NCBI GenBank assembly: GCA_938016505.1
Contig: CALLWN010000221.1
Coordinates: 1-11,071 of the forward strand
Reading direction: 5' to 3'
DNA from: an uncultured Sphingomonadaceae bacterium
GTDB taxonomy: Bacteria > Pseudomonadota > Alphaproteobacteria > Sphingomonadales > Sphingomonadaceae
DNA: 11,071 nucleotides
The first letter of the stretch is position 1, and every line of letters starts with the position of its first letter. Under the pieces are notes generated by a model. That model saw nothing but the letters and a program-made list of their open reading frames with translations. It was not told the DNA's origin and searched no databases. Of the stretch, positions 6,511-11,071 are shown in pieces. The position numbers and the translations under genes were made by a program.

Positions 6511-7344
6511 ATGCCAGACCGCAGGACCCTGCTCGCCGCGGCAGCCGGACTCGCTGCTGCCCCCATGGCCGCACCTGCCACCCCTGCCTGCGGCCCGGGG
6601 CCATCCTCCACCCCCCGGGCGACCTATGTCCTCGTCCACGGCACCTGGCTCGGCGGCTGGATCTGGGCCGGGGTCGCCGATCGGCTCCGCGCCCTCGGCC
6701 ACCATGTCTACACCCCGACGCTGACCGGCTGCGGCGAGCGCCACCACCTGATCGGGCCCGACATCGGGCTCGACACCCATGTCGCGGACATCACCGGCGT
6801 GATCGACTGGGAGGGGCTCGAACAGGTCATCCTCGTCGCCCACAGCTTCTCCGGCATCGCCGCAACCGGCGCCGCCGACCGCAGGCGGGCGCGGATCCGC
6901 CGCATCGTCTTCTTCGATGCCCTCATCCCCGTCCCCGGCCGCATGTCCGGCGTGGCCCGCAACCCCGATGGCAGCCTGCCCGACTGGTGGCTGAAGCGCG
7001 CCGAGGGCTTCGAGGGCGGCTACGCCATGGACTTCTGGAAGAGCTACAAGGTGGACATGCTCGTGCCGCCCGAGCGGGAGGATCTGGTCGCCCTCCTCAG
7101 GGCCCGCATCACGACCCACCCGGCCAAGGCCTGGCTCGACGAGCTCGTCCTCGAGAATGGCGGCTGGGAGGGGCTGCCCCGCACCTGCATCCGGGCCATG
7201 GCGCAGCGCTACAGCCCGTCATCCGAGCGGATGTGGGGCCCGGCGCGCGGCCCCGGCTGGCAGCTGATCGAGCTTGCCGTCACCCGCATGGGAATGCTGA
7301 CCGAACCGGAGATCCTTGCCGCATGCCTCGCGTCCCTCGCCTGA
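6511..7344 (+). CDS. Exported alpha/beta hydrolase, hydroxynitrile lyase/methylesterase-like, catalytic Asp and His missing
   Basis: The protein has 277 residues from ATG 6511; ATG 6508 is one codon earlier and too close to the GGAG at 6502-6505. The leader is Tat-like: DRRTLLAAAAGLAAAPMAAP (residues 3-22). The fold is clear from VLVHGTWLGGWIW (40-52, oxyanion-hole region), LILVAHSFSG-type nucleophile elbow (VAHSFSG 109-115, Ser112) and FFDALIPVPG (134-143), all typical of the plant salicylate-methylesterase / hydroxynitrile-lyase-like branch. Against the usual bacterial pattern RTYIRCxxDR, this protein reads RTCIRAMAQR (224-233), with Gln232 at the Asp position. Against TGHxxMLxxPE it reads VTRMGMLTEPE (257-267), with Arg259 at the His position. 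Only Ser112 of the triad appears to remain. It may bind a ligand, or catalyse a reaction that needs no full triad. The next gene overlaps its 3' end by 22 bp. Confidence 0.85.
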   Translation: MPDRRTLLAAAAGLAAAPMAAPATPACGPGPSSTPRATYVLVHGTWLGGWIWAGVADRLRALGHHVYTPTLTGCGERHHLIGPDIGLDTHVADITGVIDWEGLEQVILVAHSFSGIAATGAADRRRARIRRIVFFDALIPVPGRMSGVARNPDGSLPDWWLKRAEGFEGGYAMDFWKSYKVDMLVPPEREDLVALLRARITTHPAKAWLDELVLENGGWEGLPRTCIRAMAQRYSPSSERMWGPARGPGWQLIELAVTRMGMLTEPEILAACLASLA

Positions 7345-8372
7345 ACCCCGCCGCTCTCCCCGTCGCCCTCCTCGCCACCGGCCTCGCTGCCGGCCCCGCC
7401 GTGCCCGCAGCGGCGGCCGAACGGGCCTTCACCCTCCTCGACGATGCGTCCGCCTACCTCGTCATGGACAACCAGTCGGCAGCCGTCAGGACCGAGGACG
7501 GCTTCGTCTTCACCGCCGGCATCACCGGCATGGACCCGAACACCCGCAGGTTCGTCGCCGACGATGCCGCAGCCCAGATGGCCGCCGCGATGGACAATCT
7601 CGAGGCCATATTGAAGGCCGCCGGGGCGACGCTTGCCGATCTCGTCCAGGTCACCTTCTGGACCGCCTCGCTCGACGACTATCGCGCCGCCAACCCGGTC
7701 TATGTCGCGCGCATGGCCGGCCACCGGCCGGCCCGGTCGGTCATGGGCTTCACGCCCTGGGATCCCCGCTTCCGGGTCCAGATCCAGGCCGTGGCGAAGG
7801 TCCGGCCGCAGGCTCCGGCGGGGCGCCCGTCGCCGCCGTCACCGGTGCCGCCTGCAGCCGAAGACCGGGTCCCTGCCATCCTGCCCGCACCCCCCGGGCC
7901 CGGCTGGCAGGCGCCAGCCCGCGCTGCCGACATCGCCGCGTGCAGCGAGCCGGTCCTGATGCTCGTCATGGGCGCGCTCTCCGAACGCGGCTTCGCCAAG
8001 CCCGAGGGCGCGCCAATGTCCTACGGCGAGGCGCTGCGGGCGTCCGGCCTCTACCAGCGGCTCGACGGCTTCTACCTTCTCTCCGGCCGCCCGCTCGAGG
8101 TGTTCGAGGGGGATTGGACCCGGCGCGACATGGCGCTCGTCGCCGAGTTCCCCTGCCTCGAGGCGGCGCGCGCCTTCTACTGGTCGAAGGCCTACCAGGA
8201 GATCATCCCGCTGCGCGCCGGCGCGGGCGATTTCTTCCTCGGCGTCTGGCCCAAGCGCAGCCGCGAGGAGATGGGCCGCCCCCCGGCGGCCGCGCCGGCC
8301 TCTGGCCTCAGAAGCGGGCCCGGGCCGTCACCCCCGCCTGGGGCCCCCGCGGCAATGTCCCCTCGGCGATGA
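7323..8372 (+). CDS. Exported RidA (YjgF/YER057c/UK114)-DUF1330 fusion protein
   Basis: The protein has 349 residues. ATG 7323 begins a Sec-type leader (PAALPVALLATGLAAGPAVP, ending AAAAERAF), with GGAG at 7308-7311. Residues 35-160 form a RidA domain: GFVFTAGITGMDPNT, MDNLEAILKAAGATLADLVQ, then VTFWTASLDDYRAANPVY and RPARSVMGF. Arg138 in PARS fits the arginine that RidA uses to bind imino-acid carboxylates. The usual C-terminal EIEAIA strand is QIQAVA here (Gln153, Gln155), losing the conserved Glu pair. A Pro-rich linker (161-200) leads to a DUF1330-like domain at about 208-309 (EVFEGDW, AEFPCLEAARAFYWSKAYQE, IIPLR). RidA proteins hydrolyse reactive enamines/imines to ketones and ammonia; DUF1330 is a ferredoxin-like fold of unknown role. 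The tail (about 311-349) is Pro/Ala/Gly-rich and low in complexity. Its last 21 residues lie antisense to the receptor gene. Confidence 0.83.
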   Translation: MPRVPRLNPAALPVALLATGLAAGPAVPAAAAERAFTLLDDASAYLVMDNQSAAVRTEDGFVFTAGITGMDPNTRRFVADDAAAQMAAAMDNLEAILKAAGATLADLVQVTFWTASLDDYRAANPVYVARMAGHRPARSVMGFTPWDPRFRVQIQAVAKVRPQAPAGRPSPPSPVPPAAEDRVPAILPAPPGPGWQAPARAADIAACSEPVLMLVMGALSERGFAKPEGAPMSYGEALRASGLYQRLDGFYLLSGRPLEVFEGDWTRRDMALVAEFPCLEAARAFYWSKAYQEIIPLRAGAGDFFLGVWPKRSREEMGRPPAAAPASGLRSGPGPSPPPGAPAAMSPRR

Positions 8373-10617
8373 AATTGGCCGAGCGGCTGGCCGGCAGCCG
8401 GGCGCCGGGGGTCGCATCGAGGTTCAGGAACCGGCCCGAGGCGAGGATGGTGCGGTCGTTGAGCACATTGCGACCGAAGGCCTCGATCTCGAACCGGTCG
8501 AACGAAACGGCCGCGGCAAGGTTGAGCAGGGTCTGGGTGCCGAACCGGTCGGTGTTGAGCTCGGTGCCGTAGCGGTCGCCGGTCACGTTGAGGTCGGCGC
8601 GCAGCCGCCAGCCCAGCCCCCGCGCGGTCTCGTCGGCAACCACTGCCGTGAAGGTGCCCGAATGGGCCGGAATGTAGCGCGGCCGGTTGCCGACCAGGAA
8701 GTCGCGGCTGTCCTGGCCGAGCAGGTCGAATGCCTCGCGCGTGGTGAAGCCTGGGCGGTAGCCGGCGTCCATGTAGGCATAGTTGGCCTCCAGGGTGACG
8801 AGCGGAACCGGGCGGGCAACCAGCGTCGCCTCGAGCCCGGTGATCCGGGCATCGCCCTGGTTCTGGCGGAAGACCCGCAGCGTCGTCGGGTCGCCGGGCA
8901 CCGCCTCGCGCGCGCTCTCGCCGAAGATGTCCTTCCAGTCGATCCGGAACAGCGTCAGGTTCGCGACCAGCCGCCGGTCGAACCAGACCGAGCGCACGCC
9001 CGCCTCCCAGTTGATCGTGCGCTCCTCGCGCACCGGCTTGCCGGTGTCGGAGGCAAGGCTGGTGGCGCCCGGCCGCGCCCCTTCCGCGTAGGAGCCATAG
9101 AGGTTGATGTCGGGGGCCAGCCGCCACTCGACGGTCAGGCGCGGCAGGAACCGCGAGAAGACCACCTTCTCCTTCAGCACCTGCTGGCCGGTCGCGCCCA
9201 CCTGGCGGGTATCGGTGCGGGTGATCTGGTCCTCCTGCAGCCGGCCCTCGGCGGTCAGCGTGACCGGCCCGAACGTGTAGGCAAGGCTGCCGAAGCCGGC
9301 GATGTTCTTGGCGAGGTCGCGGTCGGGGTAGGCCAGGATCTGGGCGCCCTTCAGCCGCTCGAGATCGAAGATCTCCCGATAATAGTTGGCCCCGAACGAC
9401 CAGCGCAGCCCCGAGGTCGCAGTCGAGAGCAGCCGCACCTCCTGGCTCAGGCTCTCGAAGGTGCCGGCGTCGATCGCCTGGCTTCCGGTCGGCAGCGCCG
9501 GCGAGTCGAACACCGAGGCGACAACCCGGCTCTGGTTCGACCGCTGCTCGTAGGTCTGGCGGTTCCACGCCGTGGTCGAAACCAGCCTGACCGGCCCGCG
9601 CTCGAAGGCGATCGTGCCGGTTGCGATATGGGTGTCCTGGTCGAACCCCGGGCCCTTGGGCCCGAGGTCGTCGTCGCGCATGTTGATGACGAGATCGCGC
9701 GAATCAAGCTTGCCGCACACCCAGCCGATCTCGTCGAACACCCCCGGGATCCGCGGCGCGGGGATCGGCGGGCGGGCAGCGCGCTGCAGGCAGTTCTGGT
9801 TCCTGTAGCGCGACGGGAACTGGCCATAGGCGCCGGGGCCGTTGCGGTCGCCCACATAGATGTAGGTCAGCCTCGCCTCAACGCCCGGCGCTGGCGCGAA
9901 GTCGAGCCCAAGGTTGCCGGAGAAATTTTCCTCAGCCCCGTAGACCCGGCCCGAATAGAGGTTTCGGTGCTCGCCGCCGTACTGGTACCAGCTGCCCCCC
10001 AGCCGGAAGCCAAGCCCCGCGATCCCGGTCGGCCCGGCCAGGCTCCCCTGGGCGCGGTAGGTGTCATGGCTTGCCGCCATCACCTCGGCCTGGCCCTCCA
10101 GCCGGTCCCCGGGCCGCCGCGGCACGAAGTTGATCGCGCCCGCATAGGTCGCCCGGCCATAGAGCGCCGACTGCGGCCCGCGGATGATCTCGAGCCGCTC
10201 GATGTCGCCGAGCGGCAGCGTCTGCAGGTTGGCAATCACCGGTGCGCCGTCGATGAAGAAGCCGAGCACCGAGCGGTTGCGATAGGGGTCGAACAGCGGC
10301 GAGGAGATGCCCCTGACCGATGGGCGGAAGTCGGCCGCGTTGGTGCGGGAGTCGAGAATGAGCCCCGGGGTCGCGCTGACGAGATCCTGCAGGTTGGTGG
10401 CGCCGCGCGCGCGGATCTCGTCGGCGGTGAAGGCGCGCACCGAGACCGGGGCATCCTGCAGCCGCTCCTGCTGGCGCCGTGCCGTCACGAGAATGTCGCC
10501 GATGCCGCCGGCCTCGCTGCCGTCTGCCGCCTGCGCACCCGCAGGCCGCGGGGCGACCACAGGCCCCAGCAGCGCGAGCGACGCCAGAAGCAGGGCACGA
10601 ACGGTCGGAAAGGTCAT
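8308..10617 (-). CDS. TonB-dependent outer-membrane receptor
   Basis: The protein has 769 residues. The ATG at 10617-10615 is preceded by AAGGGGAG at eight bases and starts a Sec signal peptide (residues 1-29: VRALLLASLALLGPVVAP, ending AGAQA); a longer in-frame start at 10677 would put charged residues ahead of it. Residues 41-48 (DILVTARR) fit a TonB box. The plug domain (about 53-170) shows QDAPVSVRAFTADEIRARGA, LQDLVSATPGLIL, LGDIERLEIIRGPQSALYG and AGAINFVPRRPG. The rest is beta-barrel with alternating aromatic strands, ending in Phe769, the usual terminal aromatic for barrel assembly. No FecA-type N-terminal signalling domain is present. Such receptors take up large or scarce ligands using TonB/ExbBD energy; this one is of the sphingomonad type often found beside catabolic genes, and probably serves the cluster. 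The ligand is unknown. Confidence 0.93.
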   Translation of the reverse strand: MTFPTVRALLLASLALLGPVVAPRPAGAQAADGSEAGGIGDILVTARRQQERLQDAPVSVRAFTADEIRARGATNLQDLVSATPGLILDSRTNAADFRPSVRGISSPLFDPYRNRSVLGFFIDGAPVIANLQTLPLGDIERLEIIRGPQSALYGRATYAGAINFVPRRPGDRLEGQAEVMAASHDTYRAQGSLAGPTGIAGLGFRLGGSWYQYGGEHRNLYSGRVYGAEENFSGNLGLDFAPAPGVEARLTYIYVGDRNGPGAYGQFPSRYRNQNCLQRAARPPIPAPRIPGVFDEIGWVCGKLDSRDLVINMRDDDLGPKGPGFDQDTHIATGTIAFERGPVRLVSTTAWNRQTYEQRSNQSRVVASVFDSPALPTGSQAIDAGTFESLSQEVRLLSTATSGLRWSFGANYYREIFDLERLKGAQILAYPDRDLAKNIAGFGSLAYTFGPVTLTAEGRLQEDQITRTDTRQVGATGQQVLKEKVVFSRFLPRLTVEWRLAPDINLYGSYAEGARPGATSLASDTGKPVREERTINWEAGVRSVWFDRRLVANLTLFRIDWKDIFGESAREAVPGDPTTLRVFRQNQGDARITGLEATLVARPVPLVTLEANYAYMDAGYRPGFTTREAFDLLGQDSRDFLVGNRPRYIPAHSGTFTAVVADETARGLGWRLRADLNVTGDRYGTELNTDRFGTQTLLNLAAAVSFDRFEIEAFGRNVLNDRTILASGRFLNLDATPGARLPASRSANFIAEGTLPRGPQAGVTARARF

Positions 10618-10679
10618 GGCGGCGCTCCCCTTGGCTGAACCGATCTCCATGAGGATCTGCATGAATTTCTTCTGCAACC

Positions 10680-10692
10680 CCCTGAAACAGGG
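10680..10692. other. Small perfect hairpin in the receptor leader
   Basis: CCCTG-AAA-CAGGG forms a five-pair stem with a three-base loop, about 65 bp upstream of the receptor start. There is no T-run on either side, so it is not an obvious intrinsic terminator. It may be chance in GC-rich DNA. Confidence 0.3.
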
Positions 10693-10825
10693 AGTGGCGA
10701 CCCCCCGCCTCCAGGGGCGCCGGCAACGGCAGCAACAGCCCTGGCGTCATGCCGGCTCCCGCCACGCGCGATCCTCCCGGTGCCGGCCCGGCCGCCAGCG
10801 CGACCCGGGCCGCCAACCAGATTTC

Positions 10826-10845
10826 GGCCGGTGGAACCGCCGGCC
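10826..10845. terminator. GC-rich hairpin downstream of tRNA-Leu, possible transcript end
   Basis: GGCCGGTGGAACCGCCGGCC can fold into an eight-to-nine-pair stem on the plus strand (one G-U pair); on the minus strand the same stem has one mismatch. It lies about 58 bp past the tRNA 3' end in the direction of tRNA transcription. There is no U-tract after it, so a terminator role is only a possibility. Confidence 0.25.
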
Positions 10846-10902
10846 CAGCCGGCCGCCGTCTTCCAGGGGCCCTGCCAGCCTCACCGCCCCATCCGCCATC
10901 GA

Positions 10903-10989
10903 TGGTGCCCAGGAAAGGACTCGAACCTTCACGGCCTCTCGGCCACTGGTACCTGAAACCAGCGCGTCTACCAATTCCGCCACCTGGGC
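10903..10989 (-). tRNA. tRNA-Leu, anticodon CAG
   Basis: Read on the minus strand, the 87 bases start GCCCAGG and end CCTGGGC-A-CCA, a perfect seven-pair acceptor stem with discriminator A and an encoded CCA (10905-10903). The D-arm (GGCGGAATTGGTAGACGC), an anticodon stem CTGGT/ACCAG enclosing the loop TTCAGGT (anticodon CAG), a long variable arm (GTGGCCGAGAGGCCGT) and the TΨC arm (GGTTCGAGTCC) follow in order. The long variable arm and the anticodon make it a class II leucine tRNA. Its 3' end faces the receptor gene. Confidence 0.97.
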
Positions 10990-11023
10990 AGGGGTGCGGT
11001 CCGGCCACATCCGGAGAGGGCGC

Positions 11024-11052
11024 GGCCTAACGCTGGCCGCCCCGGCCGTCAA
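11024..11052 (-). promoter_or_regulatory. Possible promoter of tRNA-Leu
   Basis: On the minus strand a TTGACG (11052-11047) matches the -35 consensus in five of six positions. Exactly 17 bp later comes TAGGCC (11029-11024), a poor -10. The tRNA begins 34 bases downstream. The -35 and spacing are good; the weak -10 keeps this tentative. Confidence 0.35.
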
Positions 11053-11071
11053 CCGTGCCCTGCGGCAACCG

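Larger units (their letters stand above)
10618..10902. other. Spacer between receptor gene and tRNA-Leu (leader and tRNA 3' flank)
   Basis: These 285 bp hold no gene I can support. The end near the receptor is its 5' leader on the minus strand, with the ribosome site and a relatively AT-rich patch (10655-10675) where a promoter may lie; no clear -35/-10 pair is seen. GATCTCCATGAGGATC at 10642-10657 is an imperfect palindrome (12 of 16 positions) and might be an operator. The rest is GC-rich with small hairpins listed separately. Confidence 0.5.

Noticed and set aside
8662..10638. 658-residue open frame on plus, antisense to the receptor
   Set aside because: Long antisense frames are common in GC-rich DNA. 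The receptor on the other strand has clear plug, TonB box and terminal Phe, and this frame has only Arg/Ala/Gly/Pro-rich sequence.
10618..10677. Longer receptor start at 10677
   Set aside because: It places a charged 20-residue extension before a signal peptide; the ATG at 10617-10615 has a good ribosome site.
10064..11008. Open frame on minus with GGIGRRAGFRYQWPRGREGS
   Set aside because: It reads through the tRNA and the receptor gene in a wrong frame; Arg/Gly/Pro-rich composition and no domain.
10747..11052. Open frame on minus with AELVDALVSGTSGREAVKV
   Set aside because: This is a known artefact of translating the tRNA-Leu gene, not a protein.

Overview
The window is very GC-rich (about 70% by eye) and tightly packed. 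It carries a TonB-dependent outer-membrane receptor, several exported enzyme-family proteins with Tat or Sec leaders, and a tRNA-Leu(CAG) gene. This looks like an alphaproteobacterium, most likely of the Sphingomonadales. That placement rests on composition and gene types only, not on a marker gene.

Layout: (a) 1-2692, plus strand: the C-terminal part of a flavin amine oxidase, then a DUF1838 protein and a nitrilase-superfamily protein, closely spaced or overlapping (probable operon). (b) 2696-6455, minus strand: a four-gene run transcribed leftwards, VOC protein 2, DUF1838 protein 2, nitrilase-like protein 2 and VOC protein 1. It converges on (a) with only 3 bp between stop codons. (c) 6511-8372, plus strand: an alpha/beta hydrolase and an overlapping RidA-DUF1330 fusion, divergent from (b) across a 55-bp gap. 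(d) 8308-10617, minus strand: a TonB-dependent receptor whose 3' end overlaps the RidA fusion by 65 bp on the opposite strand. (e) 10618-10902: receptor leader and spacer with small hairpins. (f) 10903-10989, minus strand: tRNA-Leu(CAG).

Three things stand out. First, every protein whose N-terminus is visible, including types normally cytoplasmic (RidA, VOC, nitrilase), begins with a Tat-like or Sec-like leader, so the cluster looks like a periplasmic pathway beside its own outer-membrane receptor. Second, a DUF1838 + nitrilase-like pair occurs twice, in opposite orientations. Third, several members lack residues their families normally need. Both nitrilase-like proteins have Thr/Ser at the catalytic Cys position, and one has also lost the first Glu. 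The alpha/beta hydrolase has Gln and Arg where Asp and His are expected. The RidA domain has Gln for its conserved Glu pair, and both VOC proteins lack the first metal-binding His.

A working picture, which is inference: the receptor imports an amine- or amide-containing compound, the amine oxidase (if exported) makes an imine, the RidA domain resolves it, and the DUF1838/nitrilase-like pairs, VOC proteins and hydrolase act on or bind later products with altered chemistry. The substrate cannot be read from the sequence.
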